Notes under the pieces: model-generated
The model's database searches: none
What the model was told of the DNA's origin: nothing
The model's input: the letters and a program-made list of their open reading frames with translations, nothing else
Source: Marsupella aquatica
Lineage: Eukaryota; Marchantiophyta
Direction: 5' to 3'
NCBI GenBank assembly: GCA_973895155.1
Contig: OZ316894.1
Location: 7,750,001-7,814,000, forward strand
DNA: 64,000 nucleotides
Shown here: positions 23,733-36,613 of the stretch, piece after piece
How positions within the stretch are numbered: the first letter of the stretch is position 1
How the letters are laid out: each line of letters begins with the position of its first letter
Made by a program: the position numbers and the translations under genes

Positions 23733-26700
23733 TCATAGGTTTTAGATTGGACAGATGCCCATAGGATCACAAGTTTTAGATTGAACCTGAGAATATCACT
23801 AGTTTAGAGGACGATCACAGGTTGACAAGTTTCGAGATGACCTAATCCACTTCTACCATGGGTAGTGCATCCCCAATTCAAGTGAACTACAACACTTGAC
23901 AATACACCCATTTTGTGCATGGGAGAGATTACTTGTTCAAATCTAGAGATAACCAATCCAAAATTTACTACAGTTTCACTGATGAAGATTAGCTATGCAA
24001 TCGGTGTGTGCTCCACTGAAATTTACTATAGTTTCACTGGATGAATTTCATGCATTCGTAGTTTGGTTGAGCAATTTTGTGGATTGCCATCATCATCTCT
24101 TGTTCATAGCTACAATCAAAACCTGACACCATACATAGCGGGAATGGTGGCCGTGGAGCGAACTGAAATATTTCCATGGTGAAAGATGAATCCATCCATG
24201 AGAATAGAGCCCGTTGAATTGGACGGGTGCATCTCGTCCATCCCTAACCAAGTGAAATTGATCAACCTTAGTGGAGATGCAGACTGCAATTCCCAGCAGG
24301 AGCGAGAGTGTCGCTCGCCGAGCCTCTTCACGACTGACTGCAGAGCCAGAATTGGTCCGCTTTGGCCTACGTTGACCCTCAGGCCAATCATTACCGCATC
24401 ATTGCGATCATGATGGTTTTAGAAAAGGCAAAAAGAGGGAGATGCACCCCATATATTGGTAAAAAGCTTGAGACGGGAGTCCAATAGGCTTTGTTCCGGC
24501 CGACGATGATCTCAGACCATAAGACTGAACTTCTCGATCCCCTAGTGGAGCTGAAATGAAGGCGGGGCCCCACGAGCCAGAGAATGGTGATGCCAGGCCC
24601 CGTGCCAGGCGGGGCTGTTCCGTGGTAATTGAGCTCCCGCGTCGGCACGCATTCTAGCTCTCAAGTGCTGCCAGTGGTCTGTTGCCCGCAGATGATCTGC
24701 GAAGGCGATGAGACTCTGAGCATCGGTTGCTCGAGTCTACAGGAATGAAAGGTTCGCTTAAGAGATCACGTGTAAAGTCCATACTGTGCTGAGCTTGGAA
24801 AATCCGGCGGAGTAGTTAGGGATCGCGATGTTGTTGGGTCACTGAGACTAATCGGAGTAATGTTGTAGCAAGCCAACCTAATTAGCACTTGATACCGATG
24901 ATAGACGGAAGCTGTGGTACAGAACCTAAGCCGATTTGAGCAGGGGAGGACATGATTGCAAAAATGATACTTCGGTTGGAGGTGCGCCACTGAAATATAC
25001 AGGACAGTACAACAACTCGCGGCAAAATCTAACTATATTGGGCGATGGCATAGATCCAGTGCAAGCAAGAATATTGCAGCTGGAGTCGAGAATTTTGAGT
25101 GGCTGCACCAAAGTATACCATAGTTTTGAGATGATCTGAAGGTCCCACTAATCGAGCTCGAGCTCAACTGGTAGGTTGAACACTACACATGATAACAGAA
25201 AATCTTATTTTCAATCAGTTTGTCTGTCCATCGCATCACCTCATCAACGATTGATTTCGAAACAATTAAAGACGATTGCTGGATTGAGAACACTTCCACG
25301 TACTGGCAAAGTACGGTCAGGCATTCTTTACATTCAGATGTGCAGAATTATTGAACTGAAGAGCACATTCTAGACGAAATGCCTTTCGATTTACGTGATT
25401 CCAGACGAATTTCTTCAATGATTTTTCAAGAATAAACGAGCTCTTCTGATTGTGTAGAGCGTGATCTATTGACTTGGAGATAAGGCTCTGCAGCCCCCTA
25501 TCTTGATTCAATAGAAAAGTAGATTCTAGTCGAAAGATCTCAAAAGCAACCGTGTGCAGCTACGACGTCATCAAGGCTCGATTCTCCACAGAGGAAACAT
25601 CCATTGATCAGGATGATTCAGGACGTGCGGCGGAGACTGATTTACTCACTAAAGTATCTCAGTGATCGAAACAATTCCGAGGGGAACAACGCGCATACAC
25701 AAAGCGTTGCACACTTGCATCGGGCCATCCCCGACTCAAATCCTGGATGGCCCACCCTCAACCCGGGTAAACTGGGTCAATGTTGCGATCTTCTAGACGG
25801 TCTCAAAAGGCCATACGTAACCTTGCGAAGGGCCAGGACACGTTGTGAGCGAATCCAGCCAGCCAACCTGTTAGCTAAAAATACACCAGGGATTGTCGGA
25901 TTCGCTTCCAGGGATTCCCTGGATCCGTTTGCACTTTGCAGGGATTGAAACTCGTTTTTGTGATGGACAACGAAGCTGGTCCTTCGCAGCAAAATGACAG
26001 CGGGCATGCAAGCTAGTTGCCAAGGATCAACCTAGAGGGATCGCTGGCCAACCAAATTTTTCTAGTGACTCACTTCACGGTTAGCAGAATCAACGGAACG
26101 GATGTCCATTTGACCTTTTCCAAGACAGCCATGATACTTTTTCTACATCGAGGCAAAACATATCTGACCTCCAATTCGAAATCTAAAATCATGTCCACTG
26201 GCGCGAAAATTTAGATCCACCAGGATTTAGTTGATCAGGACTTACTGATTAAGCCAGCTCGGTGACATATCACCATTGTGGTCACAATCAGGATTCAGTT
26301 TACCGGTGGTGCTGCAATCATTATGGTGATATGTCCTGAAGACTGCAAGCCCTGAAGCTCGCGTACAATTATATGAAGCTCGTTATCGAACATCTAATGA
26401 AGTGTCTAATATGTCAGAAAGGAACCCAAAATATTGCTAGACGAGGTACATTTGAACAGCATTGAGCTGATCATTCCAGATTTGATGAGTACTGCATGGC
26501 CCCCTGAATGCCAGTTGTGGAGCCTGTCAAAGTCTTGGAAAGTTCCTCAATTGGCATACAGGGAGCCAGGCAGGAACACATCATCGATTATCAATGCCCA
26601 ACGTCGCCTTCCCCCTCGCAAAATCTCTGCTGTCCCTCATGAACTCATGAAAAGAAAACCATCTATCAAATATGCCTTCCCTGTTCAGCCGCAGTATTCA

Positions 26701-28962
26701 ATACTGAGGGGAACTACATCATTAGATAACAGAATCGTGAAAGTCTTTTGGCAAGAGTTTAAACGGCATTTGCTGAATCAAGCCAATTTAAATCAAGTCG
26801 TTACCGTTCAGTGAAGTTAAACCCGTCTTGTCGTCCTTCCTAACTTCTAAATTAATTAAAATTAGAGAGAAGGGTCGAGAGACGCAACTTTAAATTCCAC
26901 ATATATTTGAACAAAAGACGATGAACTGGCTGTGGAGAATTGAATCTGACCGAAGTGTGAAAAAGTGCAGTGTTCTTGAGGACACAATTAAGAATAGACC
27001 CATGTCACCTAAGTATGTTCTCGTGACAGGGATGCCATGTCCAATGGCTCTTTGCTCAAAGTTTGTGAAGCCTCCTCAAAAATCAGTGTGTGCCTCCGTT
27101 TTGCATTGGAGCTGTTGGATTGAATGGAATCCAACCTGGACTACGCTTTAAGATTTGGTATGCATGCAAGGCGACGCACACTTAGTCGTGTGATAGAGCG
27201 TCAGCTGCTCCATGGAAAGATAGTTCCAATGTCCATATGTAAGCGAACGAGGTCCTATCATGAGTGCTTTCCAGCGGGAAAGCTCTTTCGGACGAAAATA
27301 TAGTCGACATAATCTCTAACACAAGCGATGGAACAGATCTCGGTGTCCAGTCCTGGCAACATCTGTAGCCAATTGGAATGATCAATCCACAAGTCTGGCA
27401 GACGGTACTTCAAGTCACGCACGGATCAAGCTAACGACCAGTAAAGGGATCTGTTCTTAAGAACACGTACCTACAATTTGCAGAAGAGAATTTGTTTCGA
27501 TGATGAGGATGAGCTTCATTCCGTCAGCAGCTTTCTCTAGAGCCGTTCTAGAGGAGATTGATGTCCTAGAAATTTCGTTCTCCACAATTGATGTCCTAGA
27601 AATTTCGTCTCTTTCGTCTCCACCAAATTCCTCCTCGCCGAAACGCATCAACACCACTCCGCATTCAGCATTAGCACGTACAGTACACACCCATTTGCCA
27701 GCGATTCACCTGCTCCAATGCCGCCATGATCCGGAACTTGAAATCTACGCTTTGCCGAACCGCTCAAATTTGCAACTTTCAAGATGGATGGTGCACAGTT
27801 TATTCTGAGTTGAAATCCTGAGTTTGTGAAGAACTGTGCTCGAGGGGCCTATTGGTCGAAAATGCGGCGCTCTCCAAACAATAAGACAACTCGAGGGAAC
27901 ACAAGCAGTATATCAAGACCGGCTGCCTTTAACTATTCCACAGTAGTCCGACCCCTCAGCCCCTCGACGAACAATGATGCTGACGAGTGAAAGATAGAAT
28001 GCTGTTCTCCCATACAGCGCGGGCACACGACTAAAAACTTGGCAATGTGAAAAAACTAAAAGACGCGATCTGGCATGCTAAGCGCACATGCACACAAGAG
28101 AAAACTTACTGCCGGAACGTTTCAACTCAGAATATGGATGAGAGAGTTTCGACGGGAATTTATATGGTCGTTGAACAAAATCTGATCAAATAATTGCTTA
28201 ACGATAACTTTCGTCTGCCAATAAAATAATGCTGCAATAATGAACAGCCAAGTGAAATACACTGTTAAGAAAAGTCAACGGCACTTCCCTGATCAAGTGA
28301 TCAAGGAGGAGCAGCAACAAGAAGGACGCATGCACAGAAATCGTGATCATTTTCTATACATAGATCGGCCGTAGAAAGATCGAAGGGGCCGGCGCCCTCG
28401 CAGCCCGCGCCGAGCTCACTCTCCTGACTTCTGTTGCGGCAGGCGTAGTAAACGAAATGCAGCACAGCTGAATTTATGATTCTCGTGACTCCGGTTAGCT
28501 GTCCGTCAACACCGCATGTTACTGTGGCTGTATTCTATTGAGATCCTAATTACAGGGGTGCTGTTCGAAATTCTCGCTACTCTGCACTGTATTGTGAGTT
28601 TTATCCCATTCAACTATTCAAGCAAGCATGTGGCATTGTGGGAGTACTGTAAATTTACCTCCATTTTAGTTCTAGGTCTGAGCTCCCTGGATTCCGAGAT
28701 TTTGTCAAACGGCCAAAGCTCGCAGCGAATCCGGGACCCATAAATTTCGGCCAGGCTGCAGAATACCTTGACTAAGTGGGGCTGGACTAGCCCCAAAGGC
28801 CCAACCCTTCATCCATTTCCATGTCCTCGTGCTCCTTCAGTCGCAAACAACCAACAAACACAATTATTTCATGCAACCCACACTCACCGTCACAACATAC
28901 ATGATACATTCCATCCAAAGCCGATCGATCAATATCTACAGTGATCATCAAGACCTACCTGG
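23733..28962. other. Base-balanced, low-copy region; probably genic but unassigned
   Basis: Composition is close to that of the gene region at 0-7 kb and no repeat family of this window enters it. Open frames with mixed composition exist (minus 24116-24391, plus 25604-25948, plus 26434-26814, minus 27457-27690), but none shows a domain I recognise and I could not link them by plausible splice sites. A short tandem duplication of gatgtcctagaaatttcgt lies at about 27561-27607. Confidence 0.4.
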
Positions 28963-29646
28963 CTACCTCCAAATTTGCGACGACCGCGACGACGACCTGC
29001 TTAACGAACTCGTCTCGATTTCAGCCCCGAGCGGCCTAGTACCATGCTGCACAGTCATAGTGTCGCATTGTGCCTTGTTATTTTCTGACACCAAACGGAA
29101 CCAAACATTCCCTGATTCATTCATGGCACGAACAAGTCCAATCCAAGCCATACAAAGGATAAGCACGATACACGCCGTGCAGTCAATAGCCCCAACGCGA
29201 TCTTCCGAATCGATTCCTTCAATTCTGCTAGGCGCTGCCTTCGGCCAGGAGACCAAAACCACTCTTTTCCTGATTGTAGCTTTCTCCCGTTCTAACTGCT
29301 CAGTTCTCGCCTTCCAGTCTTGCACATCAAGTTATCTCGAGTTTCATGAATGAATCCAATTCAACCATATGCAACTTAGCCAATGCGCAGGCGAGGACCG
29401 TGTCCCACTTGGAACTGTTCTTTCGCCCTCGAACGATTTCACAGAATTACATTCCAAGAGAGAACATCGCCATGCACGGTGCTTGCTACTTTGACATCCG
29501 TGGCTCGATCATGATCGCAGCACAGGAGGCAGCAAACGAACACAGTCACACAGTCAAGTCGAATTGTCACCAAATTCTACGTAACCTTCCATTCGGCTGA
29601 GAGGATGAACAACAGCTCCGGGAGAAGCTGCCTCCAATTCGGCCAT
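28963..29646 (-). CDS. Candidate start of a coiled-coil gene, two exons proposed
   Basis: On the minus strand AAGATGGCC at 29646 is a good plant start context. Exon 1 (29646-29586) encodes MAELEAASPGAVVHPLSRME and ends at a GTTACG donor. A gatgtgcaag acceptor at 29319 opens exon 2 in phase: DWKARTEQLEREKATIRKR, a strongly charged helical segment. The frame then stays open to 28963 through a hydrophobic stretch (CTACIVLILCMAWIGLV), but this part may be intron, because a GTGGTT donor follows IRKR. A possible TATA-like motif (ATATATTT on the minus strand) lies near 29990. I do not recognise the family; later exons were not found. The in-phase join and codon quality of the first 39 residues are the only support. 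Confidence 0.4.
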
Positions 29647-29992
29647 CTTCAAGGTTTCGTCTATGATTGTTGTTGAGGATTGAATCCATCCAAATATATG
29701 TGAACGACAAATACATGGGACTGTCGCCGGAGATGAGGTGGGACTCATGGACCGTTGGACGTGAGGGCGGAGACACTCCAACGTCGAGCGCGATTTCAGT
29801 CTGGTTGGCTCCATTGGAACCCAACGGCCGTCGGATGGGAAGAATGGTATATTTCTTGTCGCTTTATGCATGTGATTGAGGTTCCATGCAGTGCTCCGCC
29901 GGTACCTTCCCCCCTCTCCTCTGGACGAGTAGCATGTGGAAAAGATTGGAACTCACTGTAGATGTACAGTGTGGCTCCGCCCCAAATATATT

Positions 29993-31850
29993 CCTTCATT
30001 TTGTTTTGGGCTGGTGCGTTGGGTTTGTGATCTTGCCCTCAGTTGGTTATTTTGTATTTTGAGTATTTTAGATAGTATCTCTATTTCATTCCTTAGGACT
30101 ACGTGTAAAGAATATTTTTATGTCATTATATGCCCATGCCCAAGATGCCCTGTTAGGTCTTTCCTGTGAAGGTTCTTTTTAATGTATTGGGATATTGTCT
30201 CTTGATTTAGCCTTTTTTGTTCGTAGGAGATGTTTGGTACAGCCCCCATCTTAACTATCCTCTTTGGACAATCCCCCTCACTCCTATGTTTTTGTCCTTT
30301 CTTTATTCATTTGATACCATTGAGATGAGAGTATTTGGCCACCTCATTTGTTCTAGGGCACTTGACGGAGTACCCATCAGTTGGTGACATGGGTGTTTAT
30401 TGGTCCGTAGTTTCTATTGCTTGATGTGCTTTCTTGAGTAGTTGGGTGCATGTGACTCATATTCTTGCATCTTGTTTCATTGTGTATCTTCAGCAAATCC
30501 TCTTTGACTATGTCATAGGAATTGAGTAAGAAGTTTTCCATGTTTGGGCTCAACTTTCTTTGTCATGCAGGTCTTGTTGACAGAGGTTGTGATGGGCGCA
30601 ATTCTTGCTTTTATGTAGGTGGTTTTAGATCATGTGAATTGAGTTCAGCAGATGATTTATGATTGCATGGGCCATTACACCATTTCCAACATGCTCTCAA
30701 ATGCACCGTCGGACTTGGTTCAAACACGACACTCTTTTATTTTTAGCTGTATGGTTGCTGGTTTAGGATCCTACCTATCTGCCAGTCCATTATGGGCCCC
30801 ATTCCATATGAAGTTTTTTCTGCTTCACCATGTCCATGCACCTACAACTTGGTCTACCCCACCCATGCCTCCCAGGCTGTATATGCACAAGCAAGAGTTA
30901 ACTTGTGAATGGAACTAACTAAGGCTCTGTGAGCAGTCCATTGCTCAACCTACACCCTATCTTTGATCATTTATTGCAAGACTATGCAATATTTTGTGTA
31001 GAGCAACAACCTTATCCTCCAATGTTTGTCCTCCGGTTGTCTTCTTTAGACAACTGGTGTATGTTGCACTACAAAAGGCTCAAACATTCACTATTCTTAG
31101 GAGCCCTCAGGCTGTTGATATATTTCTGGGTCTCGTTTACCTTGGCAAAAGCACTTGGTGTGAAACCCCCTGAAATATGTGTGAATAAACTAATAAAATT
31201 TTAATAATAACAATCCCCCAAAAAATATCCTTGTCCCATTCATTATATGGTTTGGACAAGTTTTTAGATACCTCGTTAGATGTCAATATATAATTTTGGC
31301 CTAAATTGGTTTTTAAGTTCCTTTAGTGTAAGTTTTTGGTTATATTAATAAGGAGCTGTAGCACAACCGGATTAAACTTAACCTCCATATGTTTGCGCCC
31401 CATCCTCATAATGCAATGAGTGATTCCATATGGCTTCTTTAGGGCCTCCAAAAAGCCTCACTATATATGTAAGTTACCAATGAAGAAGGACAATTAAAGC
31501 AGTTTTATATAACACCCAAACAGCCGGTGTCAGTATTTTGCAATGAACTGGTTACGTACTACAATGTCAACTTTTGAAATTCCACGCTAATCCCGATGAC
31601 CAGTACACTAATTTTCAAGTTTGAAAACATCTCCACTAACTAATTCCTATCCGTGGTGGATTCACACTTTTGAAAAAGATTATGCAGTGATTAGACTAAT
31701 TGGTGTGTCTTCCAAATTTCCTTGCACCACGTGTGGTCACAACATCAATATCTGTCACAAACAGGAACATCTACAAATAGACACGGTCAGAAAACAGGTA
31801 GGCATGTGAACAGTAAGAAATCTGAAAATTCAAAAGTAAACGTTAAAATT
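29993..31850. other. T-rich non-coding stretch, nothing recognised
   Basis: Several short open frames occur but none has a domain or a neighbour that supports it. No tandem repeat or element boundary was found. Confidence 0.4.
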
Positions 31851-31854
31851 ATAA

Positions 31855-32315
31855 ATTATGAAACTCCTATATGGTGAATCCACCTATCAAAATTTTGTCC
31901 GGTATTTTTTATTTTAATGTGCCTTACAAGGTGAAACATGTGTATTAAGTTGAAATTGAATTCACTTTTGGACCCCTTTAAATTTTTTTGAACTTAGAGT
32001 ATTTTGAATGTATTTGGCTCCCCTCATAAATGTTTAATTTTTCATTTTGAATCACTCTTTAGTGAATTCAATTTTTTCTCATGAGACTGAGAGAAATAAA
32101 TCTGAACAATGTGCACATCTGGTGTACTAAGTTCCCCTTGTGGTTTCCTTTACAAAATTTATGGTTTTAATGTTGACTGTCATTACCTAGTGAAAATCTG
32201 CATTGTATGTGCACAACTCTTTAGTACCTTTGTACTTTCTTGGTCATAATATGTTGTTTTGTGTGTTATGTCATTCACTCTTAATTAACACATATTAATT
32301 TCTTGGCATATACTT
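31855..32315 (+). repeat. Repeat family R1, copy 2
   Basis: Starts gaaactcctatatggtgaatcc and carries the shared landmarks ttttaatgtgcctta, gagtattttgaatgtatttggctcccctc and ctttagtacctttgtactttcttggt in the same order as 19384-19905. Adjacent to copy 3, making a tandem pair about 510 bp apart. Confidence 0.8.
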
Positions 32316-32361
32316 TACATATCACTAAAAGGCCAAAAAAGGGGCATGTTTTAGGATGAAA

Positions 32362-32880
32362 ATTAAGAAACTGCTATATGATGAATACACTTTTCAGATT
32401 TTGTCTTATTCAAATTTTGTGTTCAATATTTTGATTTTAATGTGCCTAACAAGGTGAATCATTTGTATTAATTTTATTTTGAATTAACTTTTGGACCCCT
32501 TTTAATTTTGGTGAACTTAGTGAACTTAGAGTATTTTGAATGTATTTGGCTCCCCTCATAAATGTTTAATTTTTCATTTCAGTCACTCCTTAGTGAATTA
32601 TCTTTTTTCTCATGAGAGTGAGAGAAATAAATTTGAACAATGTGTACATTTGGTGTACTAAGTTCCTTTCATGTTTTTTTTTTACAAAATTTATGGTTTT
32701 AATTGAGTTGATTGTCATTACCTAGAAGCAAATGAAATTCTTTACTGTATGTGCACAACGCTTTATCTTTGTACTTTCTTGGTCCTAATGTATTTTTTCT
32801 TTGCATGTACTATGTCACTCACTCTTAATTAACACATACTAATTTCTTGGCATATATTTTACATGTACCTACTTTTTTAT
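32362..32880 (+). repeat. Repeat family R1, copy 3
   Basis: Starts gaaactgctatatgatgaatac and follows the same landmarks as copies 1 and 2. A short local duplication (gtgaacttagtgaacttag near 32512-32530) distinguishes it. Confidence 0.8.
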
Positions 32881-33865
32881 CATAATGAAATACATATCAC
32901 TACAAGATGAAAAAGAGACATGTTCCAGGATGAACATGCTATAATGAATAGTAAGAAATCTGAAGACTCAAAAGTAAACATTAAAATAATAAAAGCTAGA
33001 ATACTGCAACAGACTACAATGTATAACCATTATAGAAGGTGAATGCCATTGGATTTCTTTCATCAACTGATGAGATCACATGTTGATGATTAAAGGTGAC
33101 GGACAATAAATAGTCAATTATTCTTTTTGAGTTTTCACTCTGTCATTTTTGTGCTACTGGACTATGATCGTGAGCATACTCAGATGTATCAAATTAGATT
33201 TTTAGCCGTAATTTTGTCGCAGGTTTTGTTGTCTCAAATGCATTTGGGCCAAGAGTTTTCACGCAACTGCCCGGCCAACTGCCTAGCTTGGGACCTACTC
33301 ACTAAACAGTTGAAAACAATTGGATTTCCCAAAAGTTTCCTATGACCCTTACCAAACAATGAGATGAAAGTCAAAACTAAATTGTAAATGAGAATTATAG
33401 GCCATTGTTGTTGCTTCAGATAGAATCCTCAGCCGTGATGCAAGAATGATGAAAGGAAGTAGTGTCTCTTTACAAAGACTGAGATCATGTCCAGGAATCA
33501 AATTTTGTTCATTTGGAGGATTGTCTTTTTGGAGTTGTTCAGGAATCCAATTTTGTTCACTAGCTTCTAGTACTTAAACCGCCAACCCCTAATTTTTGGC
33601 AGGACAAAATAGTACTTTTGCTATGTTAGGAACATCATTGACTAATTATGCTAAACTGGATCCAATAGGTTTAGTTTTGGGGATAGTCACAGTTTAAGTA
33701 GTATTAGCTTCCTTTCAAGCATTAGCATGAGAGTTAATCTTGAAGTTCATTATTAAGGCCCTTGAGTACATAGCTGCCTGCACCTGCTGCCCGGCAATTT
33801 ACAATTTTTTCAGGTTTCAAAGAGCATAAATGAACCCTACTTTTGGGTGGGGTGAATGTTAAGAG

Positions 33866-33946
33866 GAGAATGGGCCAAGATAGGATTCGAACCCAGGACC
33901 TCTCAGCCCCCACTTAGCAAAGCTACCACTCAGCCTGTGGTCGATT
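33866..33946 (-). repeat. tRNA-derived SINE-like sequence
   Basis: The minus strand carries an A-box-like GGCTGAGTGGTAGC (33935-33922) and a perfect B box GGTTCGAATCC (33893-33883), spaced as in an RNA polymerase III promoter. The flanks do not pair as a tRNA acceptor stem and no proper cloverleaf forms, so I call it SINE-like rather than a tRNA gene. The tail and ends are not resolved. Confidence 0.55.
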
Positions 33947-34455
33947 CATGGCAACAAACTCTCGTGCCGGGTATTTAATCAAAAACACATTTCCTCCAGA
34001 TCTGGGCAGCGGGCAGCACTTACGGAGCAATTAGTGCAGATTAGCATTAATTGCCCCTGAGATTGCGTTTCGTGCTGCATAGATAAGGACAGGGTACACA
34101 AACTAATTCTTGTGACCAGCATTATAGCATGCTCATCCTCTAACATGCTTTATTTTTTGTCTTGTAGTGAAAGTAAATAAAATATGATAGCATAGAAGTG
34201 CTGTTATATAAGTAAAGTGTCTGCCAAAAAGAGCACAGTGACCAAGAAAAGGTACAGTCAAACGATGCTAAGATGTGTGCACTTAACTCAGTGTGCCTTA
34301 TGAATGACACTCCTTTCAATAAAAACCATAAACCTAGGAAAGAAAAACATGAGTAAAACTTAAGAGACTATGCATTCATGTTCTTCAGCATCATTTCTCT
34401 CACTCGTGGTGGTGGAGCCCTTGGTTTCATCTCTAAGAAAACACATATTGTGAAA

Positions 34456-34640
34456 GGGGGCTGCCAAAATAAGTTCAAAACACTCTAGAATATCTAAAAC
34501 TAAAGGGGTCTAAAAATTAATTAAAAATGTATAGAATAAAAGGTTGCCCCTTGATAAGGCAGATTGAAATGAAAATACATGACACAAAAATCTGAATAAG
34601 ACAAAATCTGAAATTTGCATTCACCATATAGCAGCTTCGA
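34456..34640 (-). repeat. Repeat family R1, partial inverted copy
   Basis: The minus strand reads gctgctatatggtgaatgc then cagattttgtcttattcag and later tttttagacccctttag, the landmarks of copies 1-3 but in inverse orientation and more diverged. Confidence 0.6.
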
Positions 34641-34689
34641 AAATTCTTGTGACCAGCATAATCTAGACAGGGGCACTAATCTAGTCTTG

Positions 34690-35015
34690 GGATACTAGAT
34701 AGTCTTCATTTTTGAGCTAATACAATAGTGTGCCAGGTAGTATAGGACACACTACTCCAGGTGGTTGATAATAAGTGTGGGCCATGCATATTAATTTGGA
34801 AAGGTTCAACTAATCTTCAGTTTTGGGCTTCCCTAGGACAAAAAAAGTGTGTGAGATAGTGTGGAACACACTAACTCCAGGTAGTTGAGAATCATAGTGG
34901 GCCATATTAGTCACATATTTGAAAAGGTTCCTCTAATCTTCAGTTTGTGTCAAATGCCATAGTGTGGACCACTCTAACTTTGGATTATTCAGAATCAGTG
35001 TGGTCCACATTAGTC
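34690..35015. repeat. Three-copy tandem repeat, unit about 120 bp
   Basis: Each unit contains (a)ctaatcttcagttt, a gtgtggaacacactaactcc-like core and agtgtgggccat. Copies start near 34690, 34810 and 34932; the third is the most diverged. Confidence 0.75.
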
Positions 35016-35185
35016 AGGAGGATTTAGATTGACGTGCAGAAGCGCATATTTTCTGTAAACATGAAACTATTTGCAGCAGACAGCACCCACGATACTTGAA
35101 TCGCGTCCCTCCAACATCAGGACACCATAAGGCAACACTTCACGCACACGTAAGATTGTCCGGCCTGCGGTCAATAGCAGAATAT

Positions 35186-35342
35186 CTTTATAGGAGAATA
35201 TGAAAATAATTGGTCTCTACTCTCTCCATCATTTGCATAGCATCATATCTTTATTGGAAAATAGGAGAATAATTGGTCTCTACTCTCTCCATCATTTGCA
35301 TAGCATCATATCTTTATGGGAGAATAGGAGAATAACTGGTTG
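35186..35342. repeat. Tandem repeat, unit about 64 bp, about 2.5 copies
   Basis: Units read atctttat(t/a)ggagaata...ataattggtctctactctctc followed by catcatttgcatagcatcat. Copies are nearly identical, so this repeat is fairly recent. Confidence 0.85.
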
Positions 35343-36225
35343 TACATTCTAGTACAACCCATATTAGTGGTACTTTCAAGTACATTTGTCTAATGTGCAT
35401 GTACTCTAGGGATGTGTATAGGTGACTTTTGTCCTATGTGCATGTACTTTTGGCAAGTGTACCTTGAACCTTCTATGACACCTATTATTGTGAGACAAAA
35501 GAGACGATGATATGGTTTTGTGTGCATCTGATGGTGGAAAATAAATAACCAATTCAATGAACGATCAACATTGGATCCCACCATTTTTTATTTTCATAAG
35601 CTCACACAGGACTAAATTAGGCAGGATTCAGTATTATTTTAGTAGTGGCTGTGAAGAAAAAAGCTCTCATTGTGCACTATTATATGGTAATAATTATATT
35701 AAATTATTAATTCATTATTAATGGGATGAAAAAATAAATAATAAGTCATTTGGAATCCAATTTATTTGTTTATATTTAAATTAAGTGAAATAAATAGAAA
35801 TAAGTCATTTTTGTAATTAGTGAATTTCAAGACATAGTTTTATGATGTGTCTATAAAATACTAATTCAAAATTTTGTTATTTTGTTATTGATATACTCTG
35901 TTTAAATAATCCTTGAGTTGTGGATATTAGTCCTGTACATTATGAAGTTTTAATTCAGTGTCATTGTATTGTGTTTTATTGATTCTTCCAAGTTCTGCTT
36001 TTAAGTCGGGATCTCTTTTTTCAGCAATTTAATCATGTTTTGAATAGTTTATAATCTCTCAAGTTAATTTCCAGGAGTCCAAAGTGGATGTAGGAGTCCC
36101 CAATCATAGTCATTTTTGTGTCTTGATAGCGTAACCATGGTAGACTGTGCATAGTCCTTGATATTACCTACTCCTGCAGGGATTCTTAAAACTATACTAA
36201 ATTGACTTCCGGCAAGGCTCATTCC
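35343..36225. other. Non-coding stretch downstream of the Helitron fossil
   Basis: No gene or boundary is recognised. The 3-prime end of the Helitron should lie here or further left, but no convincing hairpin plus CTRR was found on the minus strand. Confidence 0.4.
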
Positions 36226-36613
36226 CTAACTGAAAAATTGTGTTACTGCATGAACTCGAAGCCAATGCATTGTCATTCTAGTTATTAAAATGCTTGAAAT
36301 ACTTATTCCATTTTGCAAATTGTATCTGTGGTCTCCAAGATGGATTTTTTTGGACTGTTTTTCTGGTTTTATCGTAATAAATTTTTGCGGTAGGTGTGGA
36401 CAGAGACAAAACATTCTGGAATTTGGACCATAAATGAGTACATAATATGGGAGATATGTTAGAGTTCAATATGGTTTTGTTATGTCATCAGTCTAGTGGT
36501 TCTTTGGGATTGAGAGTTAAAGAAAAGGCATAGCCTAGATTGTTTGTGGCGTTTCCTGCATCAAAACATTTATTGTTAAGGAAAGCAATAGCCATGCTAT
36601 GGTAGTAATATTG

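Noticed and set aside
25604-25948. 114-codon open frame
   Set aside because: No family recognised; overlapped by an open frame on the other strand.
26434-26814. 126-codon open frame with mixed composition
   Set aside because: Possibly an exon, but no domain is recognised and no neighbouring exons could be joined in phase.
33866-33946. tRNA gene
   Set aside because: The B box is perfect, but the acceptor and anticodon stems do not form, so I annotated it as SINE-like.
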